Shown piece by piece: positions 18,319 to 26,976 of a stretch of DNA of 64,000 nucleotides. This DNA is from an uncultured Prevotella sp. (GTDB lineage: Bacteria > Bacteroidota > Bacteroidia > Bacteroidales > Bacteroidaceae), in the NCBI GenBank assembly GCA_934217675.1, contig CAKQCV010000003.1, positions 1 through 64,000 on the forward strand, given 5' to 3'. Positions within the stretch are counted from its first letter, which is position 1; each line of letters begins with the position of its first letter. The translations under genes and the position numbers were made by a program. Under the pieces are notes generated by a model. It worked only from the letters and a program-made list of their open reading frames with translations, ran no database searches and was not told where the DNA came from.

Positions 18319-21225
18319 TTATTTCTTTTTGGGCATTACGTTTATTTTATAAATAATGTGTAGCATCGCATAATGTGGCTTAGAATTAACCCATGTTTCT
18401 GTGCGTCCTTGAGCATTTATGATATGTTGAACGTTGTTTATTTCGCCCAATATATCCACTGCGTCTAATTTTAATGTCAATTTGTCTTTAAGAAATGTTT
18501 TTGATAATGATGCATTCCAAACCCAGTTTGTCGTATTTAGAGTATTGTCGTTGTATCCACGACGGGCATGGAGTGTCAAGTCTGTTGCTATCTGAAAACC
18601 GAGAGGTAAATTCAACATAGTGTTAGCAGATGCGAAAATATAGGCAGCATTTATTGTTTGGAAGGCTTCAAGAGCTGATGTGCTGTGTTGGTAAATTCCT
18701 CCAAAGGTAGTGCCGGCTGTGATGCTACCCTTTCTATAATTAAGATATAATGATTGCCCCAAATTTGTTGTTCTAACAACGCTATGTATAAGCTCTTCCG
18801 TATCACTGGCATAGTCGGCAGAATTTATATAATCAAAATTTGTATTTGTTTGAAACTGTAAACATTTGCCTTTGCCTAATGGCTGGATATACTGTATGTT
18901 ACTGTTCAACTGCCAGTTACCGTTTATATTCATTGGCTTCCAAGTCTTGACACCTGTCTCTCTGTTGTATATGCATGCATTAGCCAAAGCATTGATAGTT
19001 TTGTTGTATTTTATGTTCAAGCTTAGGCTATTGTGTCCCTTGCCCCAAAATCTGTAAACCGAGGCTTGGATATTATGGTATTTTATATTGTGCAGTAAAG
19101 AATTGTATATGTATATGTTTTGTGGGTCAGTGCTGTTTGTTGTGCCCAGTTGATAAAACAAGCTTGGAGCACTTTGACTGTAGCCATAAGTAAGTGCAAC
19201 CTCACTAACGTTATTGCTGCCATCTTCTGGTTTATGTCGATATTCAAGGGTTATATCAGGGTTAAAAAACTGCTTTGTACGTGAAATCGTTTTGTCAGAG
19301 ATTCCATTGTATTTAAGTCTTTCATTTTGTATTATTTCATTGAGATTTATTGTGATTTCATAATAGTATTGTTCGATGGCAGATGTAAGCAGCTGGTAAT
19401 ATATTTGAAGCTTTGGGTTATAGGTATTGCTCCAGAAATGTGTAACATTAGTGTTCTCACGGTCTATTGGTAAAAGTGAGGATACTATAGATGATGGTGG
19501 AACAATATTGTTTGTGGCTCCATTTTTAAGTAATTCCTGGCTGCGTCTGAATGTATTGTGTCCAGACATCCTGCTGAATGTGTAGTCAATTGTTGGTGTA
19601 ATCAGAAAAACATTCATATTCTTCTCCTTATATGGAGAATACTGCCATTTGTATTCGACTCCAGATGTAAACGAAAAAGTTTTGTCAGTCTTGTTTAAGT
19701 TCTGCATAATATTTTCATTTGTTCCTTCTACTGCAGAAAATAGTCCTTGCCTACGGTTATAGGATGATGTGTTAGTGTTGTTTATGCGAGTGAAGTTCCC
19801 TTGTATATGAAACTTTATTTCATCATTGCCTGTTTCTTTCAATGGAATTGTTGTGTTTGTCTTTGCTTGCGTAATTAGCCATCCGTTTTCTCCTTCTGAT
19901 GCTTTGTACACACGGCTTATCATTTGTCGGGTATAAATGCCAGAGTAAAGAGGAGAAAAGAGAGAGTCAAGAGATTCGCAACGATATTTTTCTATAATAT
20001 TTTCAAAGAAGTTTGCATTACGCATGTTTGAACTTGATTCATTCTTAAACCAATCTATAGACGGATCAATTTGCAAATAGAAATTGTCATCAGCATATTG
20101 GATAGAATGCGATGATGTTAGATGTAGTTTATGACTATAGCTCTTTGACAGTTCTCTTTCATACACATCATTTGTATTGAAGAAAGAAACTGTGCTACGT
20201 TGATTTTCAACGAAAGGTTTCTCGTGTGTCATGTTTATATTGCCATTTACTTTAAGCGCATTTTTTTTGTATAGATAATCAAGTCCGCCAAGACAAAGTT
20301 TAAGTTCTCCATCTTGTGCCCATCCTCCATTCCAACCGCCTTGGCTGCTTCCGCTTTGAGTATCTGATATATTGTTGATATTTGCATAAGTGGCAATACG
20401 CAAGCGCTCACTGTAACCCATGCCGAAAAGCTTTCCAGTGTAGCGCTTATTGGGTAGTCCGTATCCTCCTTCAATGTTTGCAATCCAACCTGTATTGTAT
20501 TCTTTTTTCAGCATAACATCCATTACCATATTTTCCGGTTCGTTATGTTGTTTTATTTTTCCTTTCTTTAAATAAGAATCGTTTCCGGATTTGTCGTATA
20601 CTTTAATGTTTTTTACTGTATATGCAGGAAGATTTTGCAATGCAACTTGTGGATTTCCAGAAAAGAAATCCTCACCGTTTATCAATAAACTTTCAATGTG
20701 TTTGCCGTTAACAGTTATGTTCCCGTCATGCAATTCCGTGCCGGGAAGCCTTTCCACGAGTGCGTCAAGCATTGAGCCATTTGCAAGATTAAAGGCATCT
20801 GCATCATATACAATAGTGTCTCCTCTCATTACCATTTTTATCCTTGTAGTTTTTACTACAACTTCATTTAGTTGATGCTCTCTCATTTTCTTTAGGTATA
20901 TGTATATGTCATTCACAACTCCTTGACGTAATGTCTTTACCTTAAATTGCTTTTTTGCATCATCATAGCCATCCTTGCGAACAGTAATAGTATATGTTCC
21001 AGGAGCATAGTCAAAGACCAAAAGATAGCATCCTATATCTCCAAATTCTTTTTTCTCAAAGTCTACAGGAATATTCTCTCCTCTGGATAAAGAAAAATCA
21101 AAACTGTCCACAGGTTGACAGTCAATATCGTTGAGAACTTGAAATATACATGACATCTTTTGTGCTGTGATATTATATATATAAAAAATAAAAGTAAGTA
21201 AGAGCAAAAACTTTTTCATATTCAT
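18319..21225 (-). CDS. Outer membrane beta-barrel protein (TonB-dependent receptor-like) of the RiPP operon
   Basis: 968 residues from ATG 21225 (MNMKKFLLLLTFIFYIYNITAQ), chosen because it gives a clean signal peptide; an ATG at 21252 adds nine polar residues. After the signal come a carboxypeptidase-regulatory-like Ig domain (to about 105), then a plug-like domain with GDTIVYDADAFNLANG, VERLPGTELHDGNITVNGK and LINGEDFF (about 125-200), features of the OMP_b-brl_3 family, and a barrel to the C-terminus. No clear TonB box was seen. It follows the precursor by 53 bp and precedes the C39 transporter by 6 bp, so it may carry the peptide through the outer membrane, or be its receptor; both are inference. 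Confidence 0.85.
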   Translation of the reverse strand: MNMKKFLLLLTFIFYIYNITAQKMSCIFQVLNDIDCQPVDSFDFSLSRGENIPVDFEKKEFGDIGCYLLVFDYAPGTYTITVRKDGYDDAKKQFKVKTLRQGVVNDIYIYLKKMREHQLNEVVVKTTRIKMVMRGDTIVYDADAFNLANGSMLDALVERLPGTELHDGNITVNGKHIESLLINGEDFFSGNPQVALQNLPAYTVKNIKVYDKSGNDSYLKKGKIKQHNEPENMVMDVMLKKEYNTGWIANIEGGYGLPNKRYTGKLFGMGYSERLRIATYANINNISDTQSGSSQGGWNGGWAQDGELKLCLGGLDYLYKKNALKVNGNINMTHEKPFVENQRSTVSFFNTNDVYERELSKSYSHKLHLTSSHSIQYADDNFYLQIDPSIDWFKNESSSNMRNANFFENIIEKYRCESLDSLFSPLYSGIYTRQMISRVYKASEGENGWLITQAKTNTTIPLKETGNDEIKFHIQGNFTRINNTNTSSYNRRQGLFSAVEGTNENIMQNLNKTDKTFSFTSGVEYKWQYSPYKEKNMNVFLITPTIDYTFSRMSGHNTFRRSQELLKNGATNNIVPPSSIVSSLLPIDRENTNVTHFWSNTYNPKLQIYYQLLTSAIEQYYYEITINLNEIIQNERLKYNGISDKTISRTKQFFNPDITLEYRHKPEDGSNNVSEVALTYGYSQSAPSLFYQLGTTNSTDPQNIYIYNSLLHNIKYHNIQASVYRFWGKGHNSLSLNIKYNKTINALANACIYNRETGVKTWKPMNINGNWQLNSNIQYIQPLGKGKCLQFQTNTNFDYINSADYASDTEELIHSVVRTTNLGQSLYLNYRKGSITAGTTFGGIYQHSTSALEAFQTINAAYIFASANTMLNLPLGFQIATDLTLHARRGYNDNTLNTTNWVWNASLSKTFLKDKLTLKLDAVDILGEINNVQHIINAQGRTETWVNSKPHYAMLHIIYKINVMPKKK

Positions 21226-21278
21226 ACTGGGATTTAAAGTCTGCACTTCCATGAAGTGCAGACATGCAAATTTACTTT

Positions 21279-21539
21279 TTATAGAGTTGGTTGTATCGTT
21301 GGTATGGTGGTTGGCACGATAGGTGGAGTTGTCGTCGGATTTATAGTGTTAGTTGGATTTGTTGACGGCTTAGTGCATCCACAATTGTCATTTTTACAAA
21401 TGATATTGAATCTTTTACTCGTCATTTCTATTCCTGTGTCAATAGCTCCAAAACCACCACGAAGTTGACCTTCTTTTGTCTCCACAAGTGGAGTGTAATC
21501 TGTTTGCACAAGTTGCGATAAATTTCTTTTTAATTTCAT
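21279..21539 (-). CDS. RiPP precursor peptide, GG-Bacteroidales type, with mucin-like core tail
   Basis: 86 residues from ATG 21539 (MKLKRNLSQLVQTDY); a frame starting at 21548 would use TTG. The leader ends in ETKEGQLRGG, with the double-Gly site at residues 28-29, matching the GG-Bacteroidales precursor type. The predicted core is 57 residues: a first part with Cys48, Cys53 and Cys55 (CKNDNCGC), then a 31-residue tail holding 11 Thr, 1 Ser and 8 Pro. It lies between the radical SAM gene (30 bp upstream) and the barrel gene. I infer Cys modification by the radical SAM enzyme and O-glycosylation of the tail by the GalNAc-transferase-like protein. No lanthionine dehydratase is encoded nearby. 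Confidence 0.85.
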   Translation of the reverse strand: MKLKRNLSQLVQTDYTPLVETKEGQLRGGFGAIDTGIEMTSKRFNIICKNDNCGCTKPSTNPTNTINPTTTPPIVPTTIPTIQPTL

Positions 21540-21569
21540 AATTTGCAAATTTAGTTAATGAATATTATA

Positions 21570-22877
21570 TTAAAAACATTTCTTGCTATTTTTTATTAAT
21601 TTATTTATTCTTTTTTCCAAAATGTCTTTCTTCTTTTCATCTGAATACCCAGCAATGCATCCTATTGGAATATATCTTTCCATTTTGTTCTGGCTGCATG
21701 TGCCTTGGCATATTGGATATATAATACAACGTTTACATGTTTCATTTCCATATTTTACTTTTTGGCGTTTTTTATATTTCTCATTGAATACCAATCTGCC
21801 GTTTTCATTAATACTTCCCTCTGAATTTTCTTTCATGAAATCTCTTGCTGTACAATGAAATAGATTACCGTCATAGTTTATCACGACATGATTGTTTTGT
21901 TCTGCATAACATCTGTATTTTGCTGTAATGTCATCTCTTGAAACTTTATATCCTGCTTCTTCAAACACTTTTGTGACATTTCCCAATTTTGTAGTTATGA
22001 GAATTTTATCACAATTGTCTTGCCATACGTGTTGAAAATCTATGTGTAGGTTATTGGATGGCTTTATTCCAATATCAGCAAAATCTTGTTCAAGATCTAT
22101 GAAAGTATCAATATTCTGCATAGTGTAATTGCATCGGATGCATATATCAAAAAATTTGCATTGTAATAGCTTTGCACAGTTCTTCAGTATTGTTTCATAG
22201 CTACTGTTGACATTTTTTGAGTATCTTGTTTTATCATGCGTTTCCTTATTCCCATCAAGGGTAATTTGAAAACTTATAGGTATATTTAAATCACTAAGAT
22301 AATCCAAAATATTTCCATTCAAAAGTATTCCATTTGTTGTAAAAGACAAATGTAAACGTTTTTTTTCTTTTGTTGTAATAGATATGGCTTCCACAATAAG
22401 AGGTTTAACGATATCTTGAAATGCTAGTAAAGGTTCTCCTCCAAAAAATGACAAATTTAAATCTTTCAGTGTGGGCTCTAATATTATTCTTGAAATAAAT
22501 GTTTTTACTCTATCTATAATGTCTGAAGACATTATCTTTCGAGAATTATGTTTTTCATAACAATACCAACAATGCATGTTACAGTTCAATGTCGGATTTA
22601 TTGTAATTGTGTATGTTGACGGATCATTGTCTTGTTCTTCCCAAGAAGTAATACATTTATCCGATTCATTTTCATCATCAGGAACATAGAAACCTTTCTC
22701 AATGAGAAAAGTGAAGAAGTCATAATGTTTATATTCTACTTCTTTAGGCGTATTCTCATCATAAAGAATTTTTATTTTTGGATCAAGTATTGAAACCTCA
22801 TCTGTGAAAGAATTGTATAGGATCCAAGAATTTGATATTTTTATAGTGTAATTATATTTACTTTTTTTATAATTCAT
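21570..22877 (-). CDS. Radical SAM/SPASM peptide maturase
   Basis: 435 residues. An N-terminal peptide-recognition-like region (about 1-88) precedes the radical SAM core with Cys99, Cys103, Cys106 (CNMHCWYC), followed by FFGGEPLL (the GGE motif) and SFTTNGILL. The C-terminal SPASM part has Cys at 381, 384, 390, 394 and 407 (C-x2-C-x5-C-x3-C) plus a Cys in NLFHCTARDF, enough for extra iron-sulfur clusters. Enzymes of this kind install thioether, C-C or C-O crosslinks or epimerise residues in RiPPs; which reaction applies here is unknown. Its start overlaps the end of the glycosyltransferase gene by 11 bp and the precursor follows 30 bp later. Confidence 0.92.
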   Translation of the reverse strand: MNYKKSKYNYTIKISNSWILYNSFTDEVSILDPKIKILYDENTPKEVEYKHYDFFTFLIEKGFYVPDDENESDKCITSWEEQDNDPSTYTITINPTLNCNMHCWYCYEKHNSRKIMSSDIIDRVKTFISRIILEPTLKDLNLSFFGGEPLLAFQDIVKPLIVEAISITTKEKKRLHLSFTTNGILLNGNILDYLSDLNIPISFQITLDGNKETHDKTRYSKNVNSSYETILKNCAKLLQCKFFDICIRCNYTMQNIDTFIDLEQDFADIGIKPSNNLHIDFQHVWQDNCDKILITTKLGNVTKVFEEAGYKVSRDDITAKYRCYAEQNNHVVINYDGNLFHCTARDFMKENSEGSINENGRLVFNEKYKKRQKVKYGNETCKRCIIYPICQGTCSQNKMERYIPIGCIAGYSDEKKKDILEKRINKLIKNSKKCF

Positions 22878-24621
22878 GATGTATACTTAATATTGTAATG
22901 ATTTGATTTATAAACGCTCCTACAATACTGCTCAAATCAATATTCCAGCGTTTGGGGGATTTGGGAATAAAGTTGGATATTTCAGTTATTTCGTTGATAG
23001 ATGGCGGTAGTATTTGCCATGCATCACTATGTCTTTCTTTAAACTGTTCAACAAAATTCCTTGTTCTCCAATCTGTAGTCTTTGAGATAATGTTACATGA
23101 TTCTGAATCCAGTTCTTCAAGAAAGTCGTAAGAAAAGTTGCATTTTATATTTCTTTCTTTTTTTGATAGACCTAATCTTGCCACAACGTAACAGTAAAGA
23201 CCTCCGATACCAGTCAGAAAAGAATAATCTTTACATCGTTTTATGCAAATTTGTTCTATAGTACAGTCTATTACTTTAAGTTCCTCTTCCATATTATCCT
23301 CAATAAGGTCATGTGATATTGAGTAAATAAGCATCCATCCAATACCTGGTAGACCTGAGATGAATGAAAAGTCACGATTGGTTGACAGAGATGATGATAT
23401 TTTATTCCAAATATTTTCAATATTTTCTTCATCTCCGCTTTTTATTTTGTTGTAATAGAGTAAAGCTAAAAGTATACCGGTAAGTCCATTAAATAGTCCG
23501 ATAGATTTTGTTGTATCTGTTGCATGCAAAATATAATTGTGAATTTGCTGTTTTTGCAGTGCAGTTAACTCTTTGTAACTATTATATTCGCATGATAGAT
23601 TCAACTGTTTTATGAAAGAATAATTATGTCCATTAAATTTTTTGTAATATTCTTTTAATCTATTGTTTTCATGAATTCTTGTATTCAAATATTCATAAAC
23701 TTCACTATATGTTTCTTTGTCTAATTTCCATGCAACATTACGGGCATAGCATTTCTCGGATGTAGGAAACAGTGTCTCACTGATAATAAGATAATTGTAT
23801 ACGACTTGTGTGTTAAATATCTTATAGGGAAAAGTTTTTCTATATATATGTCCGATGCATACTTTGGGAAGAAGATAACAACCTCCTCCTTCTCGCCATG
23901 CTTTTATACTGATGTATGCTTCTTCGCATCCGTAGTGGATGAGTCCTTGTAATCCCTTTAGTTTATTCCAGTATTTTTTTGATGTCGCATAGCCCGCCCC
24001 TAATACACATGGAATTTGGTTATGATATTTAATGTTTTGTATATGCCATGTGCTATAGTTCCAATTTATCTCAGGAATATATTTATTAGTATTATAACTT
24101 AAATATGCTCCATTTGAATTTGCTGCTTCTTTTTTTGTGACATTTCCATTCTCATCTTTTTCGAGTGGAATAGATTGGCAACACAAAAGTCTGTTAGGAC
24201 AAAATTCAAGTTCATTGATTATGTTGTCTGCCCATGAAGAGTCATAGAAGCGCATGTGCGCATCAAGTAATAGAAAGAAAGGTGTCTGTACTAATTGAAC
24301 TCCACGCTCTTTTGACATTGCTGCACCAAGTCGATATCTGTTTTTAATATATGTAACAGATAATCCTTGCAGATCTTTATCATAATTATATCCATCATCA
24401 GAACAGTCATTTATAACAATTATGTCTACATTTTTTCCAACACTGTTTCTAATGCTGTCTATTGTATTTCGAACTTCATCCCTTTCGTTCATGAAAGGGA
24501 TAACAATAGTTAGCTTATTCTTTGAAGTTGGAATATTTGCTTTCTCATTGAAAGAAATGTCTAACTTTTCAAAGAATTCTTCAATGGACTTGTTTGAATG
24601 CTTATTTGTTGAGGTTTCCAT
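22867..24621 (-). CDS. Fusion of a polypeptide GalNAc-transferase-like glycosyltransferase and a short LanC-like domain
   Basis: 584 residues. Residues about 35-285 are a GT-A glycosyltransferase: LTIVIPFMNERDEV, NDCSDDG (71-77), LLLDAHMRF with DxH at 120-122, G-C-E-E-A-Y-I-S-I-K-A-W at 231-242, then GG and GHIYRKTFPY with His258. These correspond in order to the DxH, (G)ExxxIS-x-R-x-W-x-x-GG and VGHxFR motifs of mucin-type polypeptide GalNAc-transferases (GT27), including the metal-binding His. Residues about 370-490 have LanC-type helix repeats (GLFNGLTGILLAL, SGLPGIGWMLIYS, LTGIGGLYCYV). The Cys-Cys-His zinc site of LanC cyclases is not visible, and the domain is about half the usual size. 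I infer that it glycosylates the precursor's Thr-rich tail, with the LanC-like part as a peptide-binding module. Confidence 0.82.
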   Translation of the reverse strand: METSTNKHSNKSIEEFFEKLDISFNEKANIPTSKNKLTIVIPFMNERDEVRNTIDSIRNSVGKNVDIIVINDCSDDGYNYDKDLQGLSVTYIKNRYRLGAAMSKERGVQLVQTPFFLLLDAHMRFYDSSWADNIINELEFCPNRLLCCQSIPLEKDENGNVTKKEAANSNGAYLSYNTNKYIPEINWNYSTWHIQNIKYHNQIPCVLGAGYATSKKYWNKLKGLQGLIHYGCEEAYISIKAWREGGGCYLLPKVCIGHIYRKTFPYKIFNTQVVYNYLIISETLFPTSEKCYARNVAWKLDKETYSEVYEYLNTRIHENNRLKEYYKKFNGHNYSFIKQLNLSCEYNSYKELTALQKQQIHNYILHATDTTKSIGLFNGLTGILLALLYYNKIKSGDEENIENIWNKISSSLSTNRDFSFISGLPGIGWMLIYSISHDLIEDNMEEELKVIDCTIEQICIKRCKDYSFLTGIGGLYCYVVARLGLSKKERNIKCNFSYDFLEELDSESCNIISKTTDWRTRNFVEQFKERHSDAWQILPPSINEITEISNFIPKSPKRWNIDLSSIVGAFINQIITILSIHHEL

Positions 24622-24641
24622 AATTTTATAAGTGAAAGTTA

Positions 24642-24995
24642 TTATTGTTCAAATAGTCCATATAAGTGTTTTTTATCGTAATATAAATCGATGGTTGTCT
24701 TCTCACAATTATCCAATTGATTAGGAATGTAAATAGTAATTTCATCAGGACCTATTGTCTGTGTGGATTGGTGTATTATATTGTTATATTGGTCACGAAT
24801 GATAATATTTACATCATTTATTATTGAATCACTTTTTATATAAATTTCTTCTTTATCTACGTCTACAACAGAAATGACACAGCGATGGTCGTTCATTGTC
24901 TTGTCTTTGGGGCCAGTGTCTATTATAGTTATATTTTGACATAGTGCGGAGTAAGTTGATATAAATACCAAAATACAGAGTGTGACTTTTTTCAT
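24642..24995 (-). CDS. Small secreted beta-sandwich protein (DUF3244-like)
   Basis: 117 residues with a signal peptide (MKKVTLCILVFISTYSALCQ). The mature part alternates short beta strands (EEIYIKSDSIINDVNIIIRDQYNNIIHQ, then DEITIYIPN) in the pattern of the DUF3244 family of small exported Bacteroidetes proteins. It is the first gene of the RiPP operon, 20 bp ahead of the glycosyltransferase-LanC gene. Possible roles are a periplasmic chaperone or an immunity protein for the product. The family call is from the overall strand pattern and is only moderately sure. Confidence 0.6.
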   Translation of the reverse strand: MKKVTLCILVFISTYSALCQNITIIDTGPKDKTMNDHRCVISVVDVDKEEIYIKSDSIINDVNIIIRDQYNNIIHQSTQTIGPDEITIYIPNQLDNCEKTTIDLYYDKKHLYGLFEQ

Positions 24996-25025
24996 TTTAT
25001 TATTCTAATTTTATGTTTAGTGCTG

Positions 25026-25033
25026 CAAAATTA
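25026..25033 (-). promoter_or_regulatory. Candidate -7 box of the RiPP operon promoter
   Basis: On the minus strand TAATTTTG (25033-25026) fits TAnnTTTG and would start transcription about 25 nt before ATG 24995. No TTTG lies at the proper distance upstream, which fits a promoter that needs an activator. Confidence 0.5.
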
Positions 25034-25065
25034 CAGGAAAGCATTTATGAACTTTAAAAATATAG

Positions 25066-25124
25066 TTGACAGATTATTGACAACTGTATTTTATATGATT
25101 TAGTATTTGACATGAATTTGACAA
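25066..25124. promoter_or_regulatory. Twin operator: two copies of TTGACA-N5-TTGACAA
   Basis: TTGACAGATTATTGACAA at 25066-25083 and TTGACATGAATTTGACAA at 25107-25124. Within each copy the two TTGAC half-sites are 11 bp apart, and the copies are 41 bp apart, about four helical turns. They lie 33-98 bp upstream of the candidate -7 box of the RiPP operon. They are candidate binding sites for the TPR/LuxR-type regulator encoded next door. Confidence 0.55.
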
Positions 25125-25143
25125 ATATAATATAAGGTGTTGA

Positions 25144-26955
25144 TTATAAGTTGATTATGAAGTTATTAAAGTCGTTGGGCGTTCCGTGTTCTTTAAACAT
25201 TTTTTGATATAATCTTTTGCGTGTATGTGTTATTGCGCCTGGGGTTTTACTGAGTAAAGTGGAAATTTCATTATTTGAAACACTTAATTTGATGAGTATG
25301 CAAATAACGTACTCATATTTATTCATCCGGTAAATAGAAAAAATATTTTTACTGAATGATGGATATAATTCGTCAAAAGTATTAGTTAAGTCACACATGT
25401 CATTATTGTTTAGATTTTTTTTGCTTTTTATGTAACTTAATATTTTTTTATATATGGAACTTTCATAAATTAAATTCATTGCATTCTTTTTGTATAAGTT
25501 TTCTCTTTCAGTTTTCTCTGTTAGAAAGATAAGTTTTTCTCTTTCTGATTTATATTTGACTAAAAGATTATTATTTTGTTCTATGATTTTCTCATTGTTA
25601 TTTTTTAGTATATTATTGTTAGATGATAACTTCTTTATTAATCCTGTCAATCTTGATATTTCTGCTTTGTTATTTTTTATGGTTTCTTTGCTTGTAAAAA
25701 TGATTTGCTTTTGTATAGTATCAACACGCTTGAATCTGTCTATTTGTATTTCGTGTTCCTTTTTTGTTGTTATGATATACCATAGAAATATAATTGTAAA
25801 AACAATTGCAAGTGCAACCATGATGCAGATTATAAAGTTTCTATGTGTAATTTTGACTTTATTTGTTAAAATGTCATTTTCATATTTGCGCTGGTTATAC
25901 AAATTGTTCATTCGTGCTATATTTTCTGTTATAGTAAGTTTATCTATAGAATCGTTATATATAGCATAATGCTTCCAATTGTAAACAGATTTTTTATAGT
26001 TGCCTTGTATGTCATAAAGTTTTGCTAAAATTTCAGATGTGGTTCGTTTCTCATAAATGTCTCCTGTAAGCAAAACCTTTTCACATAGTTCTTTGGCATA
26101 ATCAAATTTGTTTTCTTTGAAATATATTTTTGAAGCTAAAGTGTAATATGTATTTTTGTATAGAGAATTTATACCTTTTATTCTGCTATTTATTAGAGAA
26201 TCAGCTTCTTTAAAGTTATTATTTTCTATATAGCATGAAGCAAGTTGACTATTTAGATCATCAATAAGTGTTTTATTACCAGTTTCTAATGATTTGTTAT
26301 ATGCAATACGCATATACTTTATAGCTTTATTTGTTTCTCCTTTTAAGCTATAAATATTGGCTATATTTTTTTGTGTGTATATATATTTAATAGTATCATT
26401 TGTTTCTTTGTCTATATATTCAGATTTCTGAAACATTTTTAATGCGTCATTATATAGTCCTTGATTGACAAAAATAAAACCGCATTGAGTGTATGCATTA
26501 GACAATAATGCTTTGTTTGTCTTACCATTATTTAAATCTATTGTTTTATGAAAATAATCTAAACTTTTTTGAGCATCGCCTATATCTCTATATGTACTTC
26601 CTGCATAATAATAAGCAATTGGTAAAAATTGTTTATTGGTAGAATTTTCATAGTGAGAAACAATTTGTAGTATCTCTTTGTCTGATTTGTGTTGTATGAA
26701 TGCTTTATCGTTAGCTTTAATGTTTAAAAGTCGGTAATACCATGCATCTTCTTCTGTCCATGAAGAAACTTGTGCCTTTAATTTTTTTATATATTTAATG
26801 GCTTCTTCTGGATTCGTTTCGCACAGAGAGTCTATTTCTGTGAGTTCATGCCTGTAGTTGTGGCTATGAGGGTATATAATAAATGCTATTATTGCTACAA
26901 CTGATATTCCAATTGTTGTAGCAATAATAACGATATTTCTGTTTTTTATGTTCAT
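25144..26955 (-). CDS. TPR membrane regulator with C-terminal LuxR-like helix-turn-helix
   Basis: 603 residues. A membrane segment at the N-terminus (about 8-28, IVIIATTIGISVVAIIAFIIY), then TPR helices (about 40-350: YYAGSTYRDIGDAQKSLDYF, AYTQCGFIFVNQGLYNDALKMF), a second membrane segment (about 370-395, ICIMVALAIVFTIIFLWYII), a coiled coil rich in Lys/Asn (about 400-480), and a C-terminal helix-turn-helix (SVSNNEISTLLSKTPGAITHTRKRLYQKMF). TPRs should face the periplasm and the DNA-binding part the cytosol, so it may sense an exported signal directly. It starts 21 bp after the sulP stop, and the RiPP operon lies just downstream. Its likely target is the promoter at 25026-25124. Confidence 0.82.
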   Translation of the reverse strand: MNIKNRNIVIIATTIGISVVAIIAFIIYPHSHNYRHELTEIDSLCETNPEEAIKYIKKLKAQVSSWTEEDAWYYRLLNIKANDKAFIQHKSDKEILQIVSHYENSTNKQFLPIAYYYAGSTYRDIGDAQKSLDYFHKTIDLNNGKTNKALLSNAYTQCGFIFVNQGLYNDALKMFQKSEYIDKETNDTIKYIYTQKNIANIYSLKGETNKAIKYMRIAYNKSLETGNKTLIDDLNSQLASCYIENNNFKEADSLINSRIKGINSLYKNTYYTLASKIYFKENKFDYAKELCEKVLLTGDIYEKRTTSEILAKLYDIQGNYKKSVYNWKHYAIYNDSIDKLTITENIARMNNLYNQRKYENDILTNKVKITHRNFIICIMVALAIVFTIIFLWYIITTKKEHEIQIDRFKRVDTIQKQIIFTSKETIKNNKAEISRLTGLIKKLSSNNNILKNNNEKIIEQNNNLLVKYKSEREKLIFLTEKTERENLYKKNAMNLIYESSIYKKILSYIKSKKNLNNNDMCDLTNTFDELYPSFSKNIFSIYRMNKYEYVICILIKLSVSNNEISTLLSKTPGAITHTRKRLYQKMFKEHGTPNDFNNFIINL

Positions 26956-26976
26956 GATATGTAATATTTTTATAGC

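Noticed and set aside
21546..21553. TAAATTTG box directly before the precursor ATG as a private promoter
   Set aside because: No TTTG at 19 bp, and transcription would start at the ATG itself; probably chance in AT-rich DNA.
22867..24621. Classical lanthipeptide synthesis
   Set aside because: No LanB, LanM or LanKC dehydratase, and the LanC-like domain lacks zinc ligands.
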